The notes under the pieces were generated by a model, which did no database searches, was not told the origin of the DNA, and saw nothing but the letters and a program-made list of their open reading frames with translations. Positions 32,601 through 45,013 of a stretch of DNA of 64,000 bases are shown here, piece after piece (positions within the stretch are counted from its first letter, which is position 1; each line of letters opens with the position of its first letter). The DNA comes from Pollenia angustigena (Eukaryota; Arthropoda; Insecta; Diptera; Polleniidae), in the NCBI GenBank assembly GCA_930367215.1, contig OV884059.1, forward strand, positions 53,290,957 through 53,354,956, written 5' to 3'. The position numbers were made by a program, and so were the translations under genes.

Positions 32601-33287
32601 TTCCCATACAAATATCAACAAAATGCCCTCAATTTTAAACTCCTCCGAAACGGCTTGACCGATTTCTATGAAATTTTGTATGTGTATTTGTTAGGTATGA
32701 GAAATAGGTCGTAGAGTATATTTTATAATGCTAAAGGTCGCAAAATATTATGAAAGGGGTAAAAGCTCCCAATCCCCAATCTTCTAAACTAATCAACCGG
32801 TTTTCTTAAAATTTGGCATGCAGACAACGTAACATCTGAAAGAGAATAGGGTAAGAGGGCTAAAAGCTCCCCCTCCCTCCCAGGCAAATAGTGTTGCAGT
32901 TGGAAAGTACTATAGCCTTTAGTTTTATAGCTCCCCCTTCCTCTATCTTCTTAACTAATCAACCCGTTTACTTAAAATTTGGCACGCATACACTGTAACA
33001 TCGGAAAGAGGACAGGGCATTAAAAAGAGGGGTAAAAGCTCCGCCTCCCTATATCTTCTTAACTAATCAATTAATTTTCTTGAAATTGGGTAGGCAAATA
33101 GTGTAACATCTGGAAAGAACTATAGCCTATAATTTTTACTTAAAATTTTGCTAGCAGACACTGTTACATCTGAAAGAAATAAGTTATGTGGTAAAACGAC
33201 GTTTGCCGGGCCAGATAGTTTTTAATAATTATTTTTAATTTCTTTTTACACATAGCTGTTTTAGTTTGAAGAAAGAATGAATATTTT
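32601..33287 (+). repeat. Direct repeat flanking the LOA LINE, right copy
   Basis: A Helitron-like element (32602-33218, ending CCGGGCCAGATAG) plus 70 bp, matching 20600-21322. It begins immediately after the TAACC tail of the LINE. Confidence 0.85.
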
Positions 33288-34416
33288 TATTAAAACTTAT
33301 CATATTTTAAGCAATATTTGTGTTCAAATTTTGATTTGGAAAGTTAAATAAGGAATAATATAATAGTTTAAAGGCTTTAAAGAATTGTAACTTAAGAAAA
33401 ATTTTGAAATACCTGCAGATATAGATATCATTCTACCTAGATTAGACAAATATGTTGAATCCGAAAAATCGGACATATAAATGAATGCATGGGGACTAAG
33501 GGTGATTGGCACGTCCAATCATAACGAAAATTATGACCAGTCCAATTTCAGGGCTTGGCAAAATAAATTTTGCAGCCCCTTTGATACATCCCTTTTGTAT
33601 CTTTCAGATGAGTTTAAAATTTAAGAAATCATTTATTTTTACTGCAGTTATTTTTTGACAACTTATTTACGAGCGTTAGCTTACTAAAAGAGCTACTAAA
33701 GCTTAATACGAAAATCGTGTTTCCTAAGAATTGAAACTAAGAAGTAAACCACGAAAATCGTGTTTCCAAGGAATTGAAGTTAAGAAGTAAACTACAGTAG
33801 TTTATTTGCAAATATGATAGCTGAATGCCCACTGTCATCTTAAGTTACCAAATTGTATCCGTGAAGTCGCTGCACAAAGTATGTATTTTGGTCAAAAAGG
33901 GCAATGTGTTTCATTCCACAATTCCAAAAAAAGTTCTGGCTAATAATGTGTTAATGCTAATTAATTTTGGGAAAAGAGCCAAAAATTATGTTTTTAGTTT
34001 TTAGTATTTCAAAAAGAGAACATTAAAAATTTTATAAAATAGTAAATTGCAAATGATTAAAATTATCATTAAATGCGTGGAAATCTTTATGCATATATTT
34101 TTTTGAGTGATTGCAGACTTCTATATTTTGATCCATCTAGTAAAAGTTTCTAAGTGCAGCCAGAGCAAAAATATTTCACAATATGGTCACCGGCAACCAT
34201 ACTATGGTTAAAGTAGTTATGTATCAAGAAGCTACAACCATATAATGGTTCTGTCCGAAAAAAACCACGGAATGAAGTTTGTTATGTGGCGTTGTAAATG
34301 AATAATATCGAAAAATAGTTTTTCATAATTTTGGGTTTTATCCACATGGGATGCTAAAGAAGCGTACACAAACGGGTTGGTTGATAGATTGTTGATATAT
34401 TATTAATTTATTAAAA
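33288..34416. other. Unassigned core of the array unit
   Basis: AT-rich, with no gene. A 43-bp direct repeat (ACGAAAATCGTGTTTCC, with AAGAAGTAAAC) stands in two adjacent copies near 33709-33796. The minus-strand ORF at 33324-33518 is conserved between units only because the units are recent copies, and it has no domain. The same sequence follows in units 2-4. Confidence 0.5.
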
Positions 34417-34912
34417 GCCAATTTTTGGGTTTGAGATTTAAGTTAATATTATTCTATAATTAGCTAATCTGAGAATTAAGTTAATCTAGTATCAATTGAA
34501 TTTGATATTTTTGGGTGGTGGCTTAAACCATGTAGCGCTACCATACTGAGCACAAATAAATGGCAACATTTTTTGCAAATATCATCTTTTTATCAAGCAA
34601 TATGGATGTTTTCAAAGAAGAAGAAGAAAATGCGCGAATTTAATATTGTTTACAAGCTAGCAATGTTTTGCGTTTAAAGAAAAAATATATATTTCAGAAA
34701 AAATTATATAAAAGTGCTAAGCAATGTTTTAAAATTTATTTTTTGTTTATATTTTTGCAAGTTCTTTATGTTAAACATGTGTATGTTGACAGTTTAAGTT
34801 TAGGTTTAAACCACCACCGTTAGCCGCTTAAACTAGCAAAAAAATACAACTCAAAAAGTAAATACGGAGATTAAAGTTAATTTAATCGCTAATCTCTAAC
34901 CCAAAAAGTGGC
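34417..34912. mobile_element. TIR element within the array unit
   Basis: GCCAATTTTTGGGTTTGAGA at the left and its inverse (from GCCACTTTTTGGGTTAGAGA) at the right, about 22 bp with two mismatches. A second inverted pair lies inside (GGTGGTGGCTTAAACC near 34515; GGTTTAAACCACCACC near 34805). Non-coding. The copies in the other units are 39387-39864, 43960-44454 and 48989-49497. Confidence 0.6.
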
Positions 34913-35020
34913 TCTAAGAGTTACTTATACAATATATATTGCAAATAATGTTCAAACTTAATTAACCGAGCAATACTAAGACCTTCAGCATGTTGTTGCA
35001 AAACAGACCAGATACTCTGG

Positions 35021-35084
35021 CGGGCATCAAACCCGTAGCCATCGCGCTGATAGAACTGCTTACTACCAACAAGCCTACCGGGCA
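35021..35084 (-). repeat. tRNA-like piece in the array unit
   Basis: Minus strand: GCCCGGTAGGCTTGTTGGTA near 35083 and CCGCCAGAGTATC at the other end, related to the SINE head at 19309-19380 but diverged in the B-box region. One copy per unit (near 39965, 44560 and 49600). Confidence 0.5.
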
Positions 35085-35150
35085 TACTTTTTTGACATAA
35101 AATAACTGAAATACTAGTTAAAATCTATATGTTGTGAAAAACAGATAGAA

Positions 35151-35640
35151 AATGGGAATTATTTCCTTCCGAAGGTTACTTTATATTACATTCAACATTT
35201 TTCATTTTTCGAATTTATTCTATGAGCTAAATTTCAGTTATGTATTTTATAAAGCTTTTTTTTTATAGTTTTATTCCTTCAATTTTTCAGAAATGACTTT
35301 ATACACAACCAGACTATAATATTGTATTTTTTTGTTACATTTTACCTTAGCTTTCCTTTGGACAGAAATGAGGTATATTGTATGTACAGAAAAATTTATA
35401 ATTATTAGACACCAGCAGAATGTATTGCATTTTCTGGCCCGCTACGGCCTTCGTCAGCATTCTTTGTGTCACACTGGATAGTGATACTTTATAAATTGAA
35501 TGTATTTAACTTAACAATTTTAACAAATAGAAACTGGGAATTTATTTCTCCGAAGGTTACTGTATATTATATTCAACATTTTTCATTTTTCGAATTTATT
35601 CTATGAGCTAAATTTCAGTTATGTATTTTATAACAATTTT
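35151..35640 (-). repeat. Retrozyme-like direct repeats (about 378-bp monomer)
   Basis: A segment beginning GGGAATTATTTCCTTCCGAA (near 35155) starts again as GGGAATTTATTTCTCCGAAG near 35533, about 378 bp later, and matches for about 105 bp before ending. Between the two starts lies the hammerhead motif at 35408-35470. A monomer of a few hundred bp with one hammerhead and a partial second monomer is the layout of animal retrozyme-type non-autonomous retroelements. Fragments also occur at 3677-3740 and 8020-8156. Confidence 0.6.
35408..35470 (-). ncRNA. Candidate type I hammerhead ribozyme, unit 1
   Basis: Minus strand. The core CUGACGA (35457-35451, matching CUGANGA) is followed by stem II GGCC/GGCC with a six-base loop, then GAAA (35434-35431), a minimal stem III (AUGCAAU) and the cleavage triplet ending UA before CAUUC. 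Stem I pairs CAUUCU with AGAAUG and, beyond an internal loop, GUGUC with GACAC. Predicted self-cleavage lies between 35423 and 35422. A weak point is the A-A opposition at the base of stem II, where G-C is usual. Very short stem III is typical of hammerheads in Penelope-like elements and retrozymes. Confidence 0.65.
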
Positions 35641-35768
35641 GTGATTTTTTACACATATGTTACTTATACAGTATTTTTCGTTTAGCTGCACATTCAAGTT
35701 TGCACGAAAATTGGTGCAGGTACGCAAAATGTTCTCTTACGCAGTATTCACTTAGCAGCATAAATTAT

Positions 35769-37278
35769 CAGAGGAAAATTTCTGTCCACGATCGGGGAAA
35801 TTATGCAGGTGATGCTAGGCGAACTCTCGGCATGGGCAAAGGATAGGGGACTGGGTGTTAACCCTGCGAAGACTGAGCTGGTGCTATTCACCAGAAGGTA
35901 TATGATAGAGGGATTTAGGGGGCCAGTGCTAGATGGCGTCGAATTGCCTCTATCGGAAGGAGCAAAGTACTTGGGTAACTTTCTGGACTGCAAACTGTCT
36001 TGGAAGAGAAATACTCAGGAGAGGATGAGAAGGGGACTCAATGCATACTACACATGCAGGAACTCCATTGGTAAGAACTGGGGTCTTAGGCCTGATATGG
36101 TAAACTGGATTTACAAATCGGTTGTTAGGCCTATACTTACCTATGGATGCACTGTTTGGTGGGGTGCGTTGAGAGTGGATAGCTATAGGAAGATGCTCAG
36201 CAAGGTTTAAAGAAGTGCATCTCTTGGCATCACAGGCGCAAGGAGAAGCACTCCGCAGGCAGCGCTGGACATCCTACTATATCTATCCCCTATCGAGCAT
36301 TATGTGAGGAGTGTGGCAGCTAGGAACTTTCTTAGACTTTACGAGTCTTCTTTAGTTAGACCTAGGCGGGATGATCACACAAGAATTTTGTACGAGATGG
36401 GTCTGCTTGATCAGGGTATTATTCTCGAGGGAATTTCGGATCATAAGACTTTGACCCTGGACTGGTGCAACACCACCAGTGGAGTTCCCGGATAGGGAAA
36501 TTTGGAGTGGATCCAATGGACTGTTTGAGGGGTGGGCAGTATTTACGGATGGATCCAAGATGGAAACCGGCACTGGTGCAGGTGTTAATATCACGGACAC
36601 CGAGGTAAAAACGTCATTCAGACTCTCTGATGAGTGCAGTGTCTTCCAGGCTGAGATCCTAGCGATCTGGAGGGCGACGGAGGTGATACTGGATCACATC
36701 GTGGGTGGATCTGAGGTGACAGTTTACGTCGATAGTCAGTCGGCGCTTCGGGCATTGAAGAGCCATACGGTGCGATCATGCCTGGTTGCGCGGTGTAGGA
36801 AAGCTCTTAGGGAACTCATGGGGGCATTTAACGTGAGGCTGTGTTGGGTACCAGGACACTGCATGGTTGATGGGAATGAGGTGGCGGACGAACTCGCGAG
36901 AGAAGGTTCGGGTCTCGACTTAGTGGTGGGGGACAGGTGGGTAAAACCCCCCTATGCTACTACTATGGGGTGATACGGGAGAAATTCCGTGATGACGTTG
37001 ACCGATCCTGGAGGGGCAGAATGGATTGCAGGGTGTCTAGGGCAATATGGCCCAATTTGGACGCGGGGGCAACCAGGGTTCTACTGGGATTGGATAGGGG
37101 TAGTCTCAGAACACTTATAGGGTTCTTGACGGGGCATTGTCCTGTCAGGGCTTTTGCGGGCAGATGGGACAACGCCATACCGGACTTCTGCAGGCTATGC
37201 GAGGATTCGGAGGAGCTAGAGACGATCGAGCATGTACTGTGCCATTGTCCTAGGATGCAGGGTCTCAGAGTGAAGTGA
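35769..37278 (+). pseudogene. LOA-like pol fragment, unit 2
   Basis: Truncated at the array junction just after the YADD block. The frame 35803-36210 carries the RT thumb region, followed by the same TAA after MLSKV. RNase H is at 36479-36973 (VFTDGSK, FQAEILAIWRA, YVDSQSAL, WVPGHCMVDGNEVADELA) and the Cys-rich C-terminus at 36937-37278. Shared stops and frameshifts with unit 1; distinguishing residues include RRYMIEGF and CRKALREL. Confidence 0.85.
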
Positions 37279-38188
37279 CTAGGAGATAGGTTTCACGACG
37301 AACTGGGGTGCATAGCTGGATGTAATCCGGCCAATCTACTGGGGTTTGTCAGGGAAATAACGCGGCTGTTTCTGTTGAGGGGACTGTAAGGGGGTATTGG
37401 TCCTACTTTCTAATTTTCTGTCTATATCATACTTCCTTTTCTCTACTTTTCACTTCCTCTTATCTCTATCTCATACTTCATATTTTCATTGAAGGGAATC
37501 ACAATGGATCGTATTCGGTCTCCGAGTGGAGGTGTGCCTGTGGGCGCACAACCCTTCTTAACCTAACCTAACCTTCCCATACAAATATCAACAAAATGCC
37601 CTCAATTTTAAACTCCTCCGAAACGGCTTGACCGATTTCTATGAAATTTTGTATGTGTATTTGTTAGGTATGAGAAATAGGTCGTAGAGTATATTTTATA
37701 ATGCTAAAGGTCGCAAAATATTATAAAAGGGGTAAAAGCTCCCAATCCCCAATCTTCTAAACTAATCAACCGGTTTTCTTAAAATTTGGCATGCAGACAA
37801 CGTAACATCTGAAAGAGAATAGGGTAAGAGGGCTAAAAGCTCCCCCTCCCTCCCAGGCAAATAGTGTTATAGTGTAGTACTATAGCCTTTAGTTTTATAG
37901 CTCCCCCTTCCTCTATCTTCTTAACTAATCAACCCGTTTACTTAAAATTTGGCACGCATACACTGTAACATCGGAAAGAGGACAGGGCATTAAAAAGAGG
38001 GGTAAAAGCTCCGCCTCCCTATATCTTCTTAACTAATCAATTAATTTTCTTGAAATTGGGTAGGTAAATAGTGTAACATCTGGAAAGAACTATAGCCTAT
38101 AATTTTTACTTAAAATTTTGCTAGCAGACACTGTTACATCTGAAAGAAATAAGTTATGTGGTAAAACGACGTTTGCCGGGCCAGATAG
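37279..38188 (+). other. LOA 3' UTR and Helitron-like copy, unit 2
   Basis: LINE 3' UTR to the TAACC tail at about 37573, then a Helitron-like copy 37575-38188 ending CAGATAG. As in unit 1 there is no gap between the LINE tail and the TCCCATAC start. The tract at 37868-37880 differs from the other units (ATAGTGTAGTAC in place of GCAGTTGGAAAGTAC). Confidence 0.7.
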
Positions 38189-40338
38189 TTTTTAATAATT
38201 ATTTTTAATTTCTTTTTACACATAGCTGTTTTAGTTTGAAGAAAGAATGAATATTTTTATTAAAACTTATCATATTTTAAGCAATATTTGTGTTCAAATT
38301 TTGATTTGGAAAGTTAAATAAGGAATAATATAATAGTTTAAGGGCTTTAAAGAATTGTAACTTAAGAAAAATTTTGAAATACCTGCAGATATAGATATCA
38401 TTCTACCTAGATTAGACAAATATGTTGAATCCGAAAAATCTGACATATAAATGAATGCATGGGGACTAAGGGTGATTGCCACGTCCAATCATAACGAAAA
38501 TTATGACCAGTCCAATTTCAGGGCTTGGCAAAATAAATTTTGCAGCCCCTTTGATACATCCCTTTTGTATCTTTCAGATGAGTTTAAAATTTAAGAAATC
38601 ATTTATTTTTACTGCAGTTATTTTTTGACAACTTATTTACGAGCGTTAGCTTACTAAAAGAGCTACTAAAGCTTAATACGAAAATCGTGTTTCCTAAGAA
38701 TGGAAGCTAAGAAGTAAACCACGAAAATCGTGTTTCCAAGGAATTGAAGTTAAGAAGTAAACTACGGTAGTTTATTTGCAAATTTGATAGCTGAATGCCC
38801 ACTGTCATCTTAAGTTACCAAATTTAATCCGCGAAGTCGCTGAACAAAGTATGTATTTTGGTCAAAAAGGGCAATGTGTTTCATTCCACAATTCCAAAAA
38901 AAGTTCTGGCTAATAATGTGTTAATGCTAATTAATTTTGGGAAAAGAGCCAAAAATTATGTTTTTAGTTTTTAGTATTTCAAAAAGAGAACATTAAAAAT
39001 TTTATAAAATAGTAAATTGCAAATGATTAAAATTATCATTAAATGCGTGGAAATCTTTATGCATATATTTTTTTGAGTGATTGCAGACTTCTATATTTTG
39101 ATCCATCTAGTAAAAGTTTCTAAGTGCAGCCAGAGCAAAAATATTTCACAATATGGTCACCGGCAACCATACTATGGTTAAAGTAGTTATGTATCAAGAA
39201 GCTACAACCATATAATGGTTCTGTCCGAAAAAAACCACGGAATGAAGTTTGTTATGTGGCGTTGTAAATGAATAATATCGAAAAATGGTTTTTCATAATT
39301 TTGGGTTTTATCCACATGGGATGCTAAAGAAGCGTACACAAACGGGTTGGTTGATAGATTGTTGATATATTATTAATTTATTAAAAGCCAATTTTTGGGT
39401 TTGAGATTTAAGTTAATATTATTCTATAATTAGCTAATCTGAGAATTAAGTTAATCTAGTATCAATTGAATTTGATATTTTTGGGTGGTGGCTTAAACCA
39501 TGTAGCGCTACCATACTGAGCACAAATAAATGGCAACATTTTTTGCAAATATCATCTTTTTATCAAGCAATATGGATGTTTTCAAAGAAGAAGAAGAAAA
39601 TGCGCGAATTTAATATTGTTTACAAGCTAGCAATGTTTTGCGTTTAAAGAAAAAATTATATAAAAGTGCTAAGCAATGTTTTAAAATTTATTTTTTGTTT
39701 ATATTTTTGCAAGTTCTTTATGTTAAACATGTGTATGTTGACAGTTTAAGTTTAGGTTTAAACCACCACCGTTAGCCGCTTAAACTAGCAAAAAAATACA
39801 ACTCAAAAAGTAAATACGGAGATTAAAGTTAATTTAATCGCTAATCTCTAACCCAAAAAGTGGCTCTAAGAGTTACTTATACAATATATATTGCAAATAA
39901 TGTTCAAACTTAATTAACCGAGCAATACTAAGACCTTCAGCATGTTGTTGCAAAACAGACCAGATACTCTGGCGGACATCAAACCCGTAGCCATCGCGCT
40001 GATAGAACTGCTTACTACCAACAAGCCTACCGGGCATACTTTTTTGACATAAAATAACTGAAATACTAGTTAAAATCTATATGTTGTGAAAAACAGATAG
40101 AAAATGGGAATTTATTTCTCCGAAGGTTACTGTATATTATATTCAACATTTTTCATTTTTCGAATTTATTCTATGAGCTAAATTTCAGTTATGTATTTTA
40201 TAACAATTTTGTGATTTTTTACACATATGTTACTTATACAGTATTTTTCGTTTAGCTGCACATTCAAGTTTGCACGAAAATTGGTGCAGGTACGCAAAAT
40301 GTTCTCTTACGCAGTATTCACTTAGCAGCATAAATTAT

Positions 40339-41848
40339 CAGAGGAAAATTTCTGTCCACGATCGGGGAAATTATGCAGGTGATGCTAGGCGAACTCTCGG
40401 CATGGGCAAAGGATAGGGGACTGGGTGTTAACCCTGCGAAGACTGAGCTGGTGCTATTCACCAGAAGGTATAGGATAGAGGGATTTAGGGGGCCAGTGCT
40501 AGATGGCGTCGAATTGCCTCTATCGGAAGGAGCAAAGTACTTGGGTAACTTTCTGGACTGCAAACTGTCTTGGAAGAGAAATACTCAGGAGAGGATGAGA
40601 AGGGGACTCAATGCATACTACACATGCAGGAACTCCATTGGTAAGAACTGGGGTCTTAGGCCTGATATGGTAAACTGGATTTACAAATCGGTTGTTAGGC
40701 CTATACTTACCTATGGATGCACTGTTTGGTGGGGTGCGTTGAGAGTGGATAGCTATAGGAAGATGCTCAGCAAGGTTTAAAGAAGTGCATCTCTTGGCAT
40801 CACAGGCGCAAGGAGAAGCACTCCGCAGGCAGCGCTGGACATCCTACTATATCTATCCCCTATCGAGCATTATGTGAGGAGTGTGGCAGCTAGGAACTTT
40901 CTTAGACTTTACGAGTCTTCTTTAGTTAGACCTAGGCGGGATGATCACACAAGAATTTTGTACGAGATGGGTCTGCTTGATCAGGGTATTATTCTCGAGG
41001 GAATTTCGGATCATAAGACTTTGACCCTGGACTGGTGCAACACCACCAGTGGAGTTCCCGGATAGGGAAATTTGGAGTGGATCCAATGGACTGTTTGAGG
41101 GGTGGGCAGTATTTACGGATGGATCCAAGATGGAAACCGGCACTGGTGCAGGTGTTAATATCACGGACACCGAGGTAAAAACGTCATTCAGACTCTCTGA
41201 TGAGTGCAGTGTCTTCCAGGCTGAGATCCTAGCGATCTGGAGGGCGACGGAGGTGATACTGGATCACATCGTGGGTGGATCTGAGGTGACAGTTTACGTC
41301 GATAGTCAGTCGGCGCTTCGGGCATTGAAGAGCCATACGGTGCGATCATGCCTGGTTGCGCGGTGTAGGAACGCTCTTAGGGAACTCATGGGGGCATTTA
41401 ACGTGAGGCTGTGTTGGGTACCAGGACACTGCATGGTTGATGGGAATGAGGTGGCGGACGAACTCGCGAGAGAAGGTTCGGGTCTCGACTTAGTGGTGGG
41501 GGACAGGTGGGTAAAACCCCCCTATGCTACTACTATGGGGTGATACGGGAGAAATTCCGTGATGACGTTGACCGATCCTGGAGGGGCAGAATGGATTGCA
41601 GGGTGTCTAGGGCAATATGGCCCAATTTGGACGCGGGGGCAACCAGGGTTCTACTGGGATTGGATAGGGGTAGTCTCAGAACACTTATAGGGTTCTTGAC
41701 GGGGCATTGTCCTGTCAGGGCTTTTGCGGGCAGATGGGACAACGCCATACCGGACTTCTGCAGGCTATGCGAGGATTCGGAGGAGCTAGAGACGATCGAG
41801 CATGTACTGTGCCATTGTCCTAGGATGCAGGGTCTCAGAGTGAAGTGA
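40339..41848 (+). pseudogene. LOA-like pol fragment, unit 3
   Basis: RT thumb frame 40373-40780, then 40874-41065, RNase H 41049-41543 and Cys-rich end 41507-41848. Same inactivating lesions as units 1, 2 and 4. It shares RRYRIEGF and CRNALREL with unit 1, but GISDHKTLTL and SALRALK with units 2 and 4. Confidence 0.85.
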
Positions 41849-44800
41849 CTAGGAGATAGGTTTCACGACGAACTGGGGTGCATAGCTGGATGTAATCCGG
41901 CCAATCTACTGGGGTTTGTCAGGGAAATAACGCGGCTGTTTCTGTTGAGGGGACTGTAAGGGGGTATTGGTCCTACTTTCTAATTTTCTGTCTATATCAT
42001 ACTTCCTTTTCTCTACTTTTCACTTCCTCTTATCTCTATCTCATACTTCATATTTTCATTGAAGGGAATCACAATGGATCGTATTCGGTCTCCGAGTGGA
42101 GGTGTGCCTGTGGGCGCACAACCCTTCTTAACCTAACCTAACCTTCCCATACAAATATCAACAAAATGCCCTCAATTTTAAACTCCTCCGAAACGGCTTG
42201 ACCGATTTCTATGAAATTTTGTATGTGTATTTGTTAGGTATGAGAAATAGGTCGTAGAGTATATTTTATAATGCTAAAGGTCGCAAAATATTATAAAAGG
42301 GGTAAAAGCTCCCAATCCCCAATCTTCTAAACTAATCAACCGGTTTTCTTAAAATTTTGCATGCAGACAACGTAACATCTGAAAGAGAATAGGGTAAGAG
42401 GGCTAAAAGCTCCCCCTCCCTCCCAGGCAAATAGTGTTGCAGTTGGAAAGTACTATAGCCTTTAGTTTTATAGCTCCCCCTTCCTCTATCTTCTTAACTA
42501 ATCAACCCGTTTACTTAAAATTTGGCACGCATACACTGTAACATCGGAAAGAGGACAGGGCATTAAAAATAGGGGTAAAAGCTCCGCCTCCCTATATCTT
42601 CTTAACTAATCAATTAATTTTCTTGAAATTGGGTAGGTAAATAGTGTAACATCTGGAAAGAACTATAGCCTATAATTTTTACTTAAAATTTTGCTAGCAG
42701 ACACTGTTACATCTGAAAGAAATAAGTTATGTGGTAAAACGACGTTTGCCGGGCCAGATAGTTTTTAATAATTATTTTTAATTTCTTTTTACACATAGCT
42801 GTTTTAGTTTGAAGAAAGAATGAATATTTTTATTAAAACTTATCATATTTTAAGCAATATTTGTGTTCAAATTTTGATTTGGAAAGTTAAATAAGGAATA
42901 ATATAATAGTTTAAGGGCTTTAAAGAATTGTAACTTAAGAAAAATTTTGAAATACCTGCAGATATAGATATCATTCTACCTAGATTAGACAAATATGTTG
43001 AATCCGAAAAATCTGACATATAAATGAATGCATGGGGACTAAGGGTGATTGCCACGTCCAATCATAACGAAAATTATGACCAGTCCAATTTCAGGGCTTG
43101 GCAAAATAAATTTTGCAGCCCCTTTGATACATCCCTTTTGTATCTTTCAGATGAGTTTAAAATTTAAGAAATCATTTATTTTTACTGCAGTTATTTTTTG
43201 ACAACTTATTTACGAGCGTTAGCTTACTAAAAGAGCTACTAAAGCTTAATACGAAAATCGTTTTTCCTAAGAATTGAAGCTAAGAAGTAAACCACGAAAA
43301 TCGTGTTTCCAAGGAATTGAAGTTAAGAAGTAAACTACGGTAGTTTATTTGCAAATTTGATAGCTGAATGCCCACTGTCATCTTAAGTTACCAAATTTAA
43401 TCCGCGAAGTCGCTGAACAAAGTATGTATTTTGGTCAAAAAGGGCAATGTGTTTCATTCCACAATTCCAAAAAAAGTTCTGGCTAATAATGTGTTAATGC
43501 TAATTAATTTTGGGAAAAGAGCCAAAAATTATGTTTTTAGTTTTTAGTATTTCAAAAAGAGAACATTAAAAATTTTATAAAATAGTAAATTGCAAATGAT
43601 TAAAATTATCATTAAATGCGTGGAAATCTTTATGCATATATTTTTTTGAGTGATTGCAGACTTCTATATTTTGATCCATCTAGTAAAAGTTTCTAAGTGC
43701 AGCCAGAGCAAAAATATTTCACAATATGGTCACCGGCAACCATACTATGGTTAAAGTAGTTATGTATCAAGAAGCTACAACCATATAATGGTTCTGTCCG
43801 AAAAAAACCACGGAATGAAGTTTGTTATGTGGCGTTGTAAATGAATAATATCGAAAAATGGTTTTTCATAATTTTGGGTTTTATCCACATGGGATGCTAA
43901 AGAAGCGTACACAAACGGGTTGGTTGATAGATTGTTGATATATTATTAATTTATTAAAAGCCAATTTTTGGGTTTGAGATTTAAGTTAATATTATTCTAT
44001 AATTAGCTAATCTGAGAATTAAGTTAATCTAGTATCAATTGAATTTGATATTTTTGGGTGGTGGCTTAAACCATGTAGCGCTACCATACTGAGCACAAAT
44101 AAATGGCAACATTTTTTGCAAATATCATCTTTTTATCAAGCAATATGGATGTTTTCAAAGAAGAAGAAGAAAATGCGCGAATTTAATATTGTTTACAAGC
44201 TAGCAATGTTTTGCGTTTAAAGAAAAAATATATATTTCAGAAAAAATTATATAAAAGTGCTAAGCAATGTTTTAAAATTTATTTTTTGTTTATATTTTTG
44301 CAAGTTCTTTATGTTAAACATGTGTATGTTGACAGTTTAAGTTTAGGTTTAAACCACCACCGTTAGCCGCTTAAACTAGCAAAAAAATACAACTCAAAAA
44401 GTAAATACGGAGATTAAAGTTAATTTAATCGCTAATCTCTAACCCAAAAAGTGGCTCTAAGAGTTACTTATACAATATATATTGCAAATAATGTTCAAAC
44501 TTAATTAACCGAGCAATACTAAGACCTTCAGCATGTTGTTGCAAAACAGACCAGATACTCTGGCGGACATCAAACCCGTAGCCATCGCGCTGATAGAACT
44601 GCTTACTACCAACAAGCCTACCGGGCATACTTTTTTGACATAAAATAACTGAAATACTAGTTAAAATCTATATGTTGTGAAAAACAGATAGAAAATGGGA
44701 ATTATTTCCTTCCGAAGGTTACTTTATATTACATTCAACATTTTTCATTTTTCGAATTTATTCTATGAGCTAAATTTCAGTTATGTATTTTATAAAGCTT

Positions 44801-44950
44801 TTTTTTTATAGTTTTATTCCTTCAATTTTTCAGAAATGACTTTATACACAACCAGACTATAATATTGTATTTTTTTGTTACATTTTACCTTAGCTTTCCT
44901 TTGGACAGAAATGAGGTATATTGTATGTACAGAAAAATTTATAATTATTA

Positions 44951-45013
44951 GACACCAGCAGAATGTATTGCATTTTCTGGCCCGCTACGGCCTTCGTCAG
45001 CATTCTTTGTGTC
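44951..45013 (-). ncRNA. Candidate type I hammerhead ribozyme, unit 3
   Basis: Identical by eye to the unit 1 motif: CUGACGA, GGCC/GGCC stem II, GAAA, short stem III, and stem I GAAUG/CAUUC plus GACAC/GUGUC. Predicted cleavage between 44966 and 44965 on the minus strand. Confidence 0.65.

Larger units (their letters stand above)
29749..35768 (+). repeat. Composite tandem array, unit 1 (6,020 bp)
   Basis: Starts inside the LOA reverse transcriptase at TCAGAGGAAAATTTC and ends CAGCATAAATTAT, where unit 2 begins with CAGAGGAAAA. Contents: LINE 3' part to 32600 (with the 1,047-bp MITE plus duplication), Helitron-like 32602-33218, unassigned DNA, TIR element 34417-34912, tRNA-like piece, retrozyme-like repeats with a hammerhead, and the first 100 bp of a pogo-like element (35669-35768). 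Without the MITE its length is 4,973 bp, exactly that of unit 3. Confidence 0.93.
35769..40338 (+). repeat. Composite tandem array, unit 2 (4,570 bp)
   Basis: Same content as unit 1 without the MITE, but shorter by 403 bp. The segment between the two retrozyme-like repeat starts is missing, so GAAAATGGGAATTTATTTCTC joins the first start to the second (near 40110). The hammerhead is therefore lost. Helitron-like part 37575-38188; pogo-like end 40239-40338. Confidence 0.93.

Noticed and set aside
33324..33518. 64-codon minus-strand ORF conserved in all four units.
   Set aside because: Conservation reflects recent duplication. There is no domain and the changes between units show no coding bias that I can see.
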